A stretch of DNA of 64,000 bases from an uncultured Opitutia bacterium (GTDB lineage: Bacteria; Verrucomicrobiota; Verrucomicrobiia; Opitutales; UBA953), in contig CAIOAN010000002.1 in the NCBI GenBank assembly GCA_903855995.1, forward strand, positions 62,001 through 126,000. The letters run 5' to 3'. Shown here piece by piece: positions 51,293 through 59,937 of this stretch. The notes beneath the pieces were generated by a model, which made no database searches, was not told the origin of the DNA, and saw nothing but the letters and a program-made list of their open reading frames with translations. Position 1 is the stretch's first letter. Every line of letters begins with the position of its first letter. The translations under genes and the position numbers were made by a program.

Positions 51293-53278
51293 TCAGAAGA
51301 CGAGTTTCACGCTGGCCTCGATACCCCGCCCAGGCATCGGCAACGTGTCCTTCAGAAACGACGAAGCGTCGCGACCAAGGCTGTTAAACATATTGGTTAG
51401 GCGAAGATTGAAATCCCCCTCCCCCCCTTCGATTTTGAAACCATGTGAGAACGATGCGCCAGCCAGCGCGTAACCAGCAGTGGGAGTCTCGTTAGCCGAG
51501 ACCTCATGCTGGCCTAGGTGATAAGTAAAATCGACGCGCCAGTTCCAGCCGGCGTCTAATCCATCCAGCGCCACCCCAAACCGACCTGGCGAAAGTCGCG
51601 GAATGGCCTCACCCGTATCGTGATTTCGTCCGCGGACATAGTCGCCGAAGAATTCCAATTTACTCTTAGGCGAGCCGAGCTCGAAGGCCGTCTTGGCCTC
51701 CAGCCCGTAGAAATCCGCGGCGATCTGAGTGTAATCATATCTGGGCACGGCGGAGTAATCCGCGCCGCCGACGCCCGTCAGATTCGGACCGAAGCCATTG
51801 CGTTGCTGTGATACGTAGGAACTGAAACGATTATAGTAACCAGAGATACTCCCAGAGACCTTCCCCTTGGTCTTGGCCAGTTCCAACTCAAGCCCGACGG
51901 CCTTCTCGGTTTCAAGCGAACGCGAGCCGACCTCATAGGCATTGGTGCCGAGGTGAGGTCCGTCGGCGTAGAGTTCCTGCATATTCGGCGCCCGTTCCGT
52001 CCGCGAAAGCGTCACGCTCGTCTCCCAGTGGTCAGCGAGTTCCTTGACCAGACCCAGCGACAGGGCCAGCGGCGTGAAATCGCGCGCGGCGGCTGGGTGA
52101 GAGGCCTGGATACCATCATGAGTCCAGGCCTGCGCGGTGACCTTGTCGGATTCCAGACGGAAGCCCGAGCGCAGCTTCCAGGAGGAGTCGGCCAATCGGT
52201 TCGTGAATGAACCGAAGCAGGCCTCGTTGGTCGAGCGCGTGACGGGGAGAAAAGCTTCGTCGCCCGCCACGGTGAAATCGGAAATGCCACCAGCGACGCC
52301 GACCACGCCCTCGAAACCCTTCTTGTTATCGAGGGCTACGTCGACGCGCCCATCCCAGCCCTTGTTCGAAAAAGTGGTTCCGACGATGCCGTTGTCATAC
52401 TCCGAATGATGATAATCGGAGATGCCTAGTTTATAGTCGATGCTCTTGACGTTATCGAAAGGATGTTCGGTAGCCCCGGAGAAATCCCAACGACGTTGGT
52501 GCAGGCCGATGAGCACCCCAGGGTCGGAAACACCGTAGCTGCTATCCAAGCCGGAATAAGCGAAACCAAAGTGACTTGTTTTTCCGATATAGGCAAACCC
52601 TACCCCGGCACCATCGGAGACGCTGGCCGTATCGGAAATCACGCCAACGGGCGTGGAGAGATTGTCCGTCGTCTTATGAAAACCGTCGACGTGATAGGCC
52701 CAGTTGCCGGCGGAACCTTCGGCAAGCAGCGAAGTCGCACGGAGGCCGTCGACCGAACCGATGCGCCCTAGCAGCGTGACCTGGTTGGGCTGCAGTTCGA
52801 ACGGCACGCGATTATCGATGAGATTGATCACCCCGCCGAGGATGCTCGTGGAATAAAGCAAACCCGCTGGGCCGCGAAGCACTTCGATTTGGCGAATAGT
52901 CAGAGGGTCGGCGCTGATTGCATGGTCAGGGCTGACGCTGGAGGCGTCCAAGGTCGCGGTCCCGTTCTGCGTGATCTTCACGCGATCGCCTTCGAGTCCG
53001 CGCACGATGGGCCGACCGGCGTTGGGGCCGAAATAACTTGAACTGACACCCGGAACCTCCGCGAGCAGGTCGCCCACGTTGCCTTGGGACATCGTCTCGA
53101 TCTTCAGGGTGCTCAAAACCACCGCAGGGGTGGCTGAATCCTGGTCGGGCCCCTCGGCCGAAGCCTTGACCACGACAGGCGCGAGGACCTGTGTGGCGGG
53201 CGCCGGGTCGGCGGCGAAACCTGGGACAGCTAATATGCACGCTGAGATGAGGAATAGCTGGGAAAGATTTGTTTTCAT
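51293..53278 (-). CDS. TonB-dependent outer-membrane receptor, ZnuD-like
   Basis: A 661-residue outer-membrane transporter. The ATG at 53278 begins a clear signal peptide (MKTNLSQLFLISACILAVPGFA); the frame upstream runs through the leader gap. The plug domain has VKASAEGPDQDSATPAVV, GLEGDRVKITQNG, SPDHAISADPLTIRQIEVLRGPAGLLY and GGVINLIDNRVPF. This order, with 'LDASSVSPDHA', is typical of the zinc-type receptors of the ZnuD/CirA-like group. The C-terminus ends SVKLVF, as in porin-like barrels. It probably takes up a metal ion, perhaps zinc; the metal is inferred from similarity only. It heads the receptor-tonB-exbB-exbD unit. Confidence 0.88.
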   Translation of the reverse strand: MKTNLSQLFLISACILAVPGFAADPAPATQVLAPVVVKASAEGPDQDSATPAVVLSTLKIETMSQGNVGDLLAEVPGVSSSYFGPNAGRPIVRGLEGDRVKITQNGTATLDASSVSPDHAISADPLTIRQIEVLRGPAGLLYSTSILGGVINLIDNRVPFELQPNQVTLLGRIGSVDGLRATSLLAEGSAGNWAYHVDGFHKTTDNLSTPVGVISDTASVSDGAGVGFAYIGKTSHFGFAYSGLDSSYGVSDPGVLIGLHQRRWDFSGATEHPFDNVKSIDYKLGISDYHHSEYDNGIVGTTFSNKGWDGRVDVALDNKKGFEGVVGVAGGISDFTVAGDEAFLPVTRSTNEACFGSFTNRLADSSWKLRSGFRLESDKVTAQAWTHDGIQASHPAAARDFTPLALSLGLVKELADHWETSVTLSRTERAPNMQELYADGPHLGTNAYEVGSRSLETEKAVGLELELAKTKGKVSGSISGYYNRFSSYVSQQRNGFGPNLTGVGGADYSAVPRYDYTQIAADFYGLEAKTAFELGSPKSKLEFFGDYVRGRNHDTGEAIPRLSPGRFGVALDGLDAGWNWRVDFTYHLGQHEVSANETPTAGYALAGASFSHGFKIEGGEGDFNLRLTNMFNSLGRDASSFLKDTLPMPGRGIEASVKLVF

Positions 53279-53409
53279 GGGATGCCTGATACGGTTGAAT
53301 TGCCTCGAGAAACCCGTGTGGCTAAACGGGCCCTGAAGAGGCGAGACGCGCAGCGGGAGACGCGCGCAAGGGATGAAGCCACGGTCGGACCCTAGGTCCG
53401 GAGACCGAC

Positions 53410-53784
53410 TCAGACCGAGGCTTCGGGGGGCGGCACCGGCACTTCGCAGATCAGCTCCGGACAATCCGCCGAGATGACGACCTCACGAAAAGTTTTGCCC
53501 GCAGTCAGTGCAATGGACGGCAGACGCACCGACCAGACGGCGCCATCGGCCTTGACCTTAATCTTGGCGACTTCGTGCTTCACCGGCGCGGCATGGTCGG
53601 AAGCATCACGAGCGGCATCGACAGCCAAGCATGGCCCGCAGTGGTCCTTCGCCGTCACCGCGACGCCCTTGGCCACGTGATCGGCGTAGGCGAATACCTG
53701 CAATAAGTCGGCAGACACTCCGGATGCCACCAGCCAGGCGACCAAGGCCGCCCAGGCTAAAGTGACTTGGAGGAACTTCCGCAC
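53410..53784 (-). CDS. Small exported protein upstream of the TonB-dependent receptor
   Basis: A 124-residue protein with a signal peptide or anchor at its N-terminus (LQVTLAWAALVAWLVASGVSA). It carries an HCGPC motif at about residues 48-52, two further Cys (CPELIC) and a His-containing middle, which could bind a metal. It has an AGGAGG ribosome site very close to its start. Similar small His/Cys proteins (DUF2946-like) often lie next to metal-responsive TonB receptors. It is 131 bp upstream of the receptor, likely the first gene of the operon. No function is established. Confidence 0.6.
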   Translation of the reverse strand: MRKFLQVTLAWAALVAWLVASGVSADLLQVFAYADHVAKGVAVTAKDHCGPCLAVDAARDASDHAAPVKHEVAKIKVKADGAVWSVRLPSIALTAGKTFREVVISADCPELICEVPVPPPEASV

Positions 53785-53838
53785 GCATACCTCCTACATC
53801 CTTCTGACCCACGGAGACAAACGCAAAAGCCTTGGCGC

Positions 53839-53859
53839 GTTGCGGGCAGTTTGCGGACA
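53839..53859. repeat. Paired TTTGCGGACA repeat, right end of element 2
   Basis: GTTGCGGGCA (53839-53848) and TTTGCGGACA (53850-53859), an 11-bp step, 85 bp before att 3. Matches the left-end pair of element 2 with two differences in the first copy. Confidence 0.6.
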
Positions 53860-53906
53860 AGCTTTTGCCCAACTGCGCTAAAATCGCCTAAATCTGCTAA
53901 TGACTC

Positions 53907-53928
53907 ACCCCTAAATTCAGGGGTTTTA
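53907..53928 (+). terminator. Terminator-like hairpin near the right end of element 2
   Basis: A stem ACCCCT/AGGGGT (53907-53912 and 53919-53924) followed by TTTTA, 17 bp before att 3. No rightward gene ends here, so it may insulate the att junction, like the hairpin at the end of element 1. Confidence 0.6.
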
Positions 53929-53944
53929 GCCATATAACAAAATG

Positions 53945-53971
53945 AAAGTGGCGGAGAGGATGGGATTCGAA
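53945..53971 (-). other. att site 3: 3' end of a tRNA-Ser gene
   Basis: The 27-bp core shared with att 1 and att 2. Here the tRNA match goes on to the right (CCCACGATACG, completing the T stem GTGGG and part of the variable arm), then stops at TTCAGGGTG. So att 3 keeps the longest piece, about 34 bases, of the tRNA-Ser 3' end. The tyrosine integrase gene begins 120 bp further on. Confidence 0.85.
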
Positions 53972-54050
53972 CCCACGATACGTTCAGGGTGTCAAAAATC
54001 GCTGTTTTTATTGGTTTTTCCTAGGTTTAGACCCCCTCAGACGACCTTGA

Positions 54051-54072
54051 TTTGCTAGAGTTTTTGCTAGAG
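54051..54072. repeat. Paired TTTGCTAGAG repeat, left end of element 3
   Basis: Two exact copies of TTTGCTAGAG (54051-54060 and 54063-54072), 12 bp apart, 79 bp inside att 3 and 19 bp before the integrase start. A matching pair is expected near the unseen right end. Confidence 0.65.
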
Positions 54073-54091
54073 CGTAAGAGCACGAAATCCG

Positions 54092-55255
54092 ATGGGCTCA
54101 CTCCTCAGACAACTAGACCGCTCGAAGAACTGGCTGGCACGATACAAAGGTCCGCTTGGAAAATGGCTCCAGCGCAGCACCGGCACACCCGACAAGAGAT
54201 TGGCCGAACAGATCATGCAGCAGTATGAGCGCGACGCTCGCACGGCCGAGATGGACGGTGGCTTGATTACGAAAAAGGTAATCGCCAACGCCATCGAGAT
54301 GGAACGTCTCGCGACGGGACGTGAGCTGCGCTTCCCTTCCCTGCGCTCCTTTCTCAAGGACTTCCTGGAGGCCAAGACGATCAACAAGAAGACGGCCACC
54401 ATCGCCTCCTATCGCAAGACGGTTAACCTGTTCCTGGAGCACATGGGTGAGGAAGCCGACAAGGCCGTCAACCGGGTGCGCTCTTCAGACGTCCAGGCAT
54501 TCATCCAGGCGCGGATGGACCAAGGCGCCGCGCCGGCGACGGTCCGCCAGGGCATCGTCGTCCTACGGATGATGTTCAAGCGGGCGGTCGATGAAGGAAT
54601 CTGCGCCATCAACCCCGTCGCCACGGTCGAGGTGCCGGAGGGGGAAAGCAGCGCCAAGCTCCCCTTCACGGACGCGGAGGTCGAGGCGATCCTGAAGGCC
54701 TGCCCGGACGACGAGTGGCGCACCCTGGTCTACTTCGGCTACTACACAGGAGCCCGCATGAGCGACTGCGTTAGTTTCACCTGGGACTCCTTTGACCTGG
54801 GCGACACCCCCAAGCTCACCTACCGCCAAAAGAAGACCGGCAAGGGATCTAAAGGCTGGGTGACCATAGCGGTCCACCCTTCCCTCAAGAAACGGCTCCT
54901 GGAGTGGCGCAAGAACTCTAAAGGCCCCAAGGAGGGGCACGTCCTACCCGGGCTGGCCGGGAAGCCCCTAGGGGGCAACAAAGGCCCTAGCACCCTCTTC
55001 ATGCACATCGTCAAGGCGGCCGGCATCGACCCCTGTCATTCCGTGACCGGCCGGAGCAAGCAGCCGCGTAAGTGTTTCCACAGCTTCCGGACCACCCTCG
55101 TCAGCCGGCTCCAGAGCCTGGAGGTCCCCCTCGAGACCCGCATGGATATCGTCGGCCACGCCAGCGCCGACGTCCATAAGGGCTACAGCCAGGGCCAATG
55201 GAACTCCGTCAAGTCAGCCATCAACAAGCTGCCCGACCTCACCGAGCGGGCCTGA
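54092..55255 (+). CDS. Tyrosine-type site-specific integrase
   Basis: A 387-residue recombinase, presumably acting at the adjacent tRNA-Ser att site. An N-terminal arm-binding part (about 1-85), a SAM-like core-binding domain (about 85-180) and the catalytic domain follow. The catalytic residues are all there: Arg222 in TGARMSD, His330-x-x-Arg333 in CFHSFRTT, His356 in VGHAS, and the nucleophile Tyr365 in HKGYSQ. It is read away from att 3, with the TTTGCTAGAG pair directly upstream, where arm-type sites are commonly found. The usual accessory excisionase gene is not seen nearby. Confidence 0.94.
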   Translation: MGSLLRQLDRSKNWLARYKGPLGKWLQRSTGTPDKRLAEQIMQQYERDARTAEMDGGLITKKVIANAIEMERLATGRELRFPSLRSFLKDFLEAKTINKKTATIASYRKTVNLFLEHMGEEADKAVNRVRSSDVQAFIQARMDQGAAPATVRQGIVVLRMMFKRAVDEGICAINPVATVEVPEGESSAKLPFTDAEVEAILKACPDDEWRTLVYFGYYTGARMSDCVSFTWDSFDLGDTPKLTYRQKKTGKGSKGWVTIAVHPSLKKRLLEWRKNSKGPKEGHVLPGLAGKPLGGNKGPSTLFMHIVKAAGIDPCHSVTGRSKQPRKCFHSFRTTLVSRLQSLEVPLETRMDIVGHASADVHKGYSQGQWNSVKSAINKLPDLTERA

Positions 55256-55344
55256 AATCAACAGACTCTCAGAGTAGCTGACCGTCATCACCCCACGAGA
55301 CCGCCCAACCTAATCTAAAACAGTTGGAGCAAATAGGCATCTCG

Positions 55345-55869
55345 CTATGCCAACTCACCTGACGTTTCCCCGCGCGCTATCTCAATGATTTCACCGAGAG
55401 CCTTACGATGAACAGACAGCTGCTCATCGTAATACTCATAAACGGAAACTTCCCCCGAGGTTGGATCTTTTATTTCACCCTTCCGTAAACGATCTAGTAC
55501 AGCCATGACATTTGCCGGGAAATAAAAGGCGCCGATATCGGTAGCTTTTCTTATTTTCCTAAGTCCTTCGCGATACTTGGCCCGAAAAACTAGTTCATCG
55601 GGATGATTCGCCTCACGCTGGGACTCAGTGATTTCCAGCCAAATTTGAAGCGGGTCGATTACATCATGAAATGCCTCAATAAGCTCTATGTATGCCTTCT
55701 CTTTCCTCTCAAGCAGACGAGACTCGTACAGATACTTGATGGCACGCCTTGCTGAGACATACGTAGCCAAAACTGCGGCTAGTACACCAAACGTACCACT
55801 GACAATAAGCGCAGGGATTGATTCCATTTTCTCTAGCATATTCATCATCAAAAACATTGGGTCGTTCAA
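55345..55869 (-). CDS. Membrane-anchored helical protein of unknown function
   Basis: A 174-residue protein with one membrane helix (IPALIVSGTFGVLAAVLATYVSA, residues 18-40) and a long, charged helical cytoplasmic part (SRLLERKEKAYIELIEAFHDVID and later helices). I recognise no family. Its base composition is more AT-rich than its neighbours. It lies between the integrase and the restriction-modification operon, read in the opposite direction, so it may be cargo of element 3, possibly defence-related. That is a guess from position only. Confidence 0.65.
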   Translation of the reverse strand: MNDPMFLMMNMLEKMESIPALIVSGTFGVLAAVLATYVSARRAIKYLYESRLLERKEKAYIELIEAFHDVIDPLQIWLEITESQREANHPDELVFRAKYREGLRKIRKATDIGAFYFPANVMAVLDRLRKGEIKDPTSGEVSVYEYYDEQLSVHRKALGEIIEIARGETSGELA

Positions 55870-56276
55870 GCGGATAGCATATGAACCTGAAGCGCTTTCC
55901 GCCTACTGTGTCAGCACTTGGGAAACGGAAGGCGAGCATCGTCGCATCGACCTAGCAGCATTTGAGACCTCCAGACGTCAATCAGAGGGCATGTAAACGT
56001 CTCAATAGAAGGAGCCGGCCGACCCTGCGCTCCAGACCCATCGCCAAGATCTAGGCAAGACAAGGGTGCTCATCCTGGAATACTTCCATTATAAAGCAGG
56101 GGCAGATCAACCGTCTGGAATTAGGTAGCCCTTAAAATGCTCCCGAATGCCACCACCTGGGCACCAAGAGAACGACTTAGGGCAAATTGTAACTGTTTTG
56201 TCCACCAAGGGATTGCCACCACCAGCAGCAAAGATATCCCTCTAGAGCTGCCCCTCAGGGCCTACCCCCTTCACAG
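55870..56276. other. 407-bp gap before hsdM with no supported gene
   Basis: Only short frames without a ribosome site are found. The AT-richer left half belongs to the upstream region of the leftward membrane protein; the right half must hold the hsdM promoter. I see no clear -35/-10 pair, repeat or hairpin. Confidence 0.5.
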
Positions 56277-58709
56277 ATGCCGATCAAGAAGTCCGACCTC
56301 TACTCTTCCCTCTGGACCGCCTGCGACTCCCTCCGGGGAGGCATGGACGCCAGCCAGTACAAGGACTACGTCCTGACCCTCCTGTTCATCAAGTACGTCA
56401 GCGACAAGTATGCCAACAGCAAGGACCTACGCCCGGCGGTCATCATCCCTAAGGGTGCAAGCTTCGCCGACATGGTGGCGCTCAAGGGCAAGAACGACAT
56501 CGGGGATAAGATAAACAAGCAGATCATCGGCCCCCTTACCGAGAAGAACGAGCGACTGGCCCGCAGCGACTTCCCGGACTTCAACGACCCCAACAAGTTG
56601 GGCGAAGGCAAGGCGATGGTCGATCGCCTGACCGAACTGATAAGCATCTTCCAGAAGCCCGAACTAGACTTCTCCGGCAACCGCGCCGATCACGACGACA
56701 TCCTGGGCGACGCCTACGAGTACCTGATGCGCCACTTCGCATCGGAAAGCGGCAAGAGCAAGGGTCAGTTCTACACCCCGTCGGAGGTCAGCCGCATCAT
56801 CGCGCACGTGATCGGCATCTCTCCCAAGAACGCCAAGGCGTCCACGACCGTATATGACCCTACGAGCGGCTCGGGCTCGCTGCTCCTCAAGGTAGCTACC
56901 CAATCTGGCGTGCGAATCACGATCGAAGGCCAGGAGATGGACGTGACCACCGCCGGCTTGGCCCGCATGAACATGATCCTTCACGACTTCCCGACGGCCA
57001 CCATCGCCAGCGGGAACACCCTGTCTGACCCCAAGTTCAAGGACGGCAATAAGCTCCGGACCTACGACTACGTCGTAGCCAATCCGCCCTTCTCGGTGAA
57101 GACCTGGACGACCGGCCTCACCCCGGAGAACGACCCTTATGAGCGGTTCGCCTGGGGAGTTCCTCCCACCAAGCAAGGCGACTATGCTTTCCTGCTCCAC
57201 ATCCTACGTTCGATGAAGAGTACCGGGAAGGCCGCCTGCATTCTCCCCCACGGCGTCCTGTTCCGTGGCGGCGCCGAAGGCGTCATCAGATCGCAGCTTG
57301 TCCGTTCCGGCTACCTCAAGGGTATCATCGGCCTTCCTGCCAATCTGTTCTACGGCACCGGCATCCCTGCCTGCATCCTTGTCCTGGACAAGGAGAACGC
57401 CACCGCCCGCAAGGGCATCTTCATGATGGATGCCTCCAAGGGCTTCATGAAGGACGGCAACAAGAACCGCCTCCGGGAGCGAGATATCCACCGCATCGTG
57501 GACACCTTCACCAAGCAGTCGGATGAGGCCAAGTTCGCGCGCATGGTCCCCGTGGCCGAGATCGCCGACCCCAAGAATGACTTCAACCTCAACCTACCGC
57601 GCTACATCGATACCACGGAACCGGAAGACCTCCAGGACATCGACGGACACTTACGCGGAGGCATCCCTGAGCGCGACCTGACCGGAGAAGACAGCCTAAT
57701 CGCTCCTTACTGGAAGGTCCTACCCACGGTCTACAAGGACTTGTTCGAGTCAGCGGGCCGCCCGGGCTATGTCCGACTCAAAGTACCGCAATCGGATGTC
57801 AAAGCGGCCATTCTTAGCCACCCGGAGTTCGTCGCCTTCCAGAAGAAAGCCGCCAAAGGCTTCACGGAATGGCGCCAAGCGACCACGCCACACCTCACCG
57901 GTTTCGGGAAGGGCGGGCACCCTAAGGCTGTGATCGCCGAAATAGCTGAGTCCCTCCTCCAGGCCTATGGCAAGACCCCGTTGATTGATGCCTATGACGT
58001 CTACCAGCACCTGATGGACTACTGGGCTGAGGTCATGCAGGATGACTGCTACCTTATCGCTGCTGAAGGATGGGTCGCCAAGACCTACCGGATACAGGAG
58101 ACCGACAAAAAGGGTAAGACCAAGGACAAGGGCTGGGCTTGTGACTTGGTGCCCAAGGATCTCATCTTAGCTCGATACTTCGCTAAGGAACAGACCGCCC
58201 TCGAGACCAAGCGAGCCGAACTCGATGCCGCGACTTCCGCCCTCGCCGAACTGGAGGAGGAGCACGGAGGTGATGAAGGGGTCTTCGTTGCGCTGGAAAA
58301 AATCGCCAAGGCCGAAATCAACGCCCGCCTAAAGGAGATCAAAGGTGACAGAGATGCCAAGGATGAGACCGACATTCTCAAGCAGTGGCTAGACCTGGCC
58401 GATCGAGAGACCGAGCTCAAGCGCGAGGCAAAGGAACAAGACGCTGCGCTAGACGAGCTCGCATACGCCAAGCACCCCAAGCTCAGCTCGGCCGACATCA
58501 AGACACTGGTGCTAGAAGATAAATGGATGAAAAGCATCTCGAACGCCGTGCAGGGCGAGCTCGACCGCGTCTCGCAGACTATCACCGGGCGCATCCGTGA
58601 GCTCAACGAAAGATACGCCACATCCCTACCGAAACTCAGCGAAGAGGTGAATAGGCTTACGACCCTTGTTGATGCTAGCCTTAAGAAGATGGTGAGGGAT
58701 TCAAAATGA
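56277..58709 (+). CDS. hsdM: Type I restriction-modification methyltransferase subunit, long form
   Basis: An 810-residue N6-adenine methyltransferase subunit. The N-terminal HsdM domain (SDLYSSLWTACDSLRGGMDASQYKDYVL) is followed by the SAM site YDPTSGSGSLL (Asp194) and the catalytic N269-P-P-F272 motif. Standard HsdM ends near residue 500. Here about 300 more residues follow, mostly charged coiled coil (AALEELEEEHGGDEGVF, LKREAKEQDAALDELAYAKHP). It modifies adenine in the site set by HsdS. Its stop overlaps hsdS by 4 bases. Longer HsdM of this kind are known in operons that also hold a YgjP-like peptidase, so the extension is probably a family trait. Confidence 0.95.
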   Translation: MPIKKSDLYSSLWTACDSLRGGMDASQYKDYVLTLLFIKYVSDKYANSKDLRPAVIIPKGASFADMVALKGKNDIGDKINKQIIGPLTEKNERLARSDFPDFNDPNKLGEGKAMVDRLTELISIFQKPELDFSGNRADHDDILGDAYEYLMRHFASESGKSKGQFYTPSEVSRIIAHVIGISPKNAKASTTVYDPTSGSGSLLLKVATQSGVRITIEGQEMDVTTAGLARMNMILHDFPTATIASGNTLSDPKFKDGNKLRTYDYVVANPPFSVKTWTTGLTPENDPYERFAWGVPPTKQGDYAFLLHILRSMKSTGKAACILPHGVLFRGGAEGVIRSQLVRSGYLKGIIGLPANLFYGTGIPACILVLDKENATARKGIFMMDASKGFMKDGNKNRLRERDIHRIVDTFTKQSDEAKFARMVPVAEIADPKNDFNLNLPRYIDTTEPEDLQDIDGHLRGGIPERDLTGEDSLIAPYWKVLPTVYKDLFESAGRPGYVRLKVPQSDVKAAILSHPEFVAFQKKAAKGFTEWRQATTPHLTGFGKGGHPKAVIAEIAESLLQAYGKTPLIDAYDVYQHLMDYWAEVMQDDCYLIAAEGWVAKTYRIQETDKKGKTKDKGWACDLVPKDLILARYFAKEQTALETKRAELDAATSALAELEEEHGGDEGVFVALEKIAKAEINARLKEIKGDRDAKDETDILKQWLDLADRETELKREAKEQDAALDELAYAKHPKLSSADIKTLVLEDKWMKSISNAVQGELDRVSQTITGRIRELNERYATSLPKLSEEVNRLTTLVDASLKKMVRDSK

Positions 58710-59926
58710 CGCCCGCGTTCAAACAAACCGAAATTGGAGCAATCCCAGAAGACTGGGCTGTAACGACTTTAGGAACGCTGCTTGCGTTCACCAATGGGCT
58801 CAACGCAGACAAGGCTGCTTACGGAAAGGGCATGCCATTTATTAATGTGATGGAACCGATCACTCGCTCGCACATTTACGGCCCTGAGATTCCTGGCCGC
58901 ATTCAAATCCCAAGCGAGGCAGCTCTGGCTTACTTGGTTAAGCCTAACGACATAGTCTTCAATCGTACATCCGAGACAGATTCAGAACTTGGACTCGCTG
59001 CTGTCTATCTTGGAGATGAGAGGGTGGTTTTTGGAGGCTTCGTTATTCGCGGCAGGCCAATTAGCGATGCGCTAGATCCGAAGTACTCTGGCTATGCACT
59101 TCGCGCAAAAACAATTCGTTCACAAATTATTTCGATGGGGCAAGGCGCCATTCGGGCGAACATCGGACAACAGAACCTGCAGCGAGTATTAGTCGCAGTT
59201 CCTCCAAAATGCGAACAACGCGCCATCGCTCAGGCGCTCAGCGACATCGACGCCCTGATCACAGCCTTGGATTGCCTCATCGCCAAGAAGCGCGACATCA
59301 AGCAGGCGATGATGCAGCAGCTACTGACCGGCAAGACCCGTCTGCCTGGATTCAGCGGCAAGTGGGAGGTGAAGACATTCGGGCAAGCAGTAGTTCCCCG
59401 GCGTGAAAGAATCGACCCGAGGAGAAATGGTGTTCACGCCTTCTGTATCGAACTGGAGCACATCGAATCTGCAAGCGGGCAGATTCTAGGAAACACTAGC
59501 ACGGGAAATCATTCATCTCTGAAGTCTGTGTTCTATAACGGTGACATTCTTTTCGGAAAACTTCGCGCTTACCTCCGCAAGTATTGGCGAGCAACCCGCC
59601 ATGGAGTCTGTTCAACAGAAATCTGGGTTCTCGTTCCACGAGCTGAGACCATCACGTCTGAGTTTCTTTTCCAGATCATCCAGACCGACGAATTCATCGA
59701 TGCCGCCAGTAATTCATACGGAACTCACATGCCTCGCTCGGACTGGAATATAGTGAAAAACTACGAATTTAAGCTGCCCACAGTACCCGAACAGGTCGCC
59801 ATCGCTGCCGTCCTCTCTGATATGGACGCGGAGCTGACGGCCCTTGAGGCCCGCCGCGACAAGACCCGCGCCATCAAGCAGGGCATGATGCAGGAGCTGC
59901 TCACCGGGAAGACCCGACTTATTTAA
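58706..59926 (+). CDS. hsdS: Type I restriction-modification specificity subunit
   Basis: A 406-residue subunit with two target-recognition domains, each followed by a conserved helix. The opening [19 protein letters not shown] and central [34 protein letters not shown]-type spacer are repeated at the C-terminus as [34 protein letters not shown]-type sequence. The pseudo-twofold repeat sets the bipartite target sequence. The DNA of the recognition domains (about 58760-59200 and 59400-59750) is visibly more AT-rich than the flanking hsdM and hsdR, as is usual for regions that are swapped between strains. It overlaps hsdM by 4 bp and precedes hsdR by 11 bp. Confidence 0.95.
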   Translation: MTPAFKQTEIGAIPEDWAVTTLGTLLAFTNGLNADKAAYGKGMPFINVMEPITRSHIYGPEIPGRIQIPSEAALAYLVKPNDIVFNRTSETDSELGLAAVYLGDERVVFGGFVIRGRPISDALDPKYSGYALRAKTIRSQIISMGQGAIRANIGQQNLQRVLVAVPPKCEQRAIAQALSDIDALITALDCLIAKKRDIKQAMMQQLLTGKTRLPGFSGKWEVKTFGQAVVPRRERIDPRRNGVHAFCIELEHIESASGQILGNTSTGNHSSLKSVFYNGDILFGKLRAYLRKYWRATRHGVCSTEIWVLVPRAETITSEFLFQIIQTDEFIDAASNSYGTHMPRSDWNIVKNYEFKLPTVPEQVAIAAVLSDMDAELTALEARRDKTRAIKQGMMQELLTGKTRLI

Positions 59927-59937
59927 CCAAGACACCC

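Larger units (their letters stand above)
48924..53971. mobile_element. Integrative element 2 (no integrase), cargo: TonB-dependent uptake module
   Basis: A 5.0-kb unit between att copies 2 and 3. Its own repeat pair, TTTGCGGACA twice 11 bp apart, lies just inside both ends (48998-49018 and 53839-53859, the latter with first-copy variant GTTGCGGGCA). Six leftward genes fill it: a coiled-coil protein, ExbD, ExbB, TonB, a TonB-dependent receptor and a small exported protein. No recombinase is present. Confidence 0.65.

Noticed and set aside
44936-53971. The three tRNA-Ser matches as functional tRNA genes
   Set aside because: Each holds only the T arm and acceptor 3' strand; anticodon and D arms are missing in all three.
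44823-54072. The paired short repeats as a CRISPR array
   Set aside because: Repeats are about 10 bp, come only in twos, have spacers of 1-4 bp and differ between sites. There are no cas genes.
58706-59926. Phase-variable repeat tract in hsdS
   Set aside because: No homopolymer or short tandem repeat long enough to slip; only AT-rich recognition domains.
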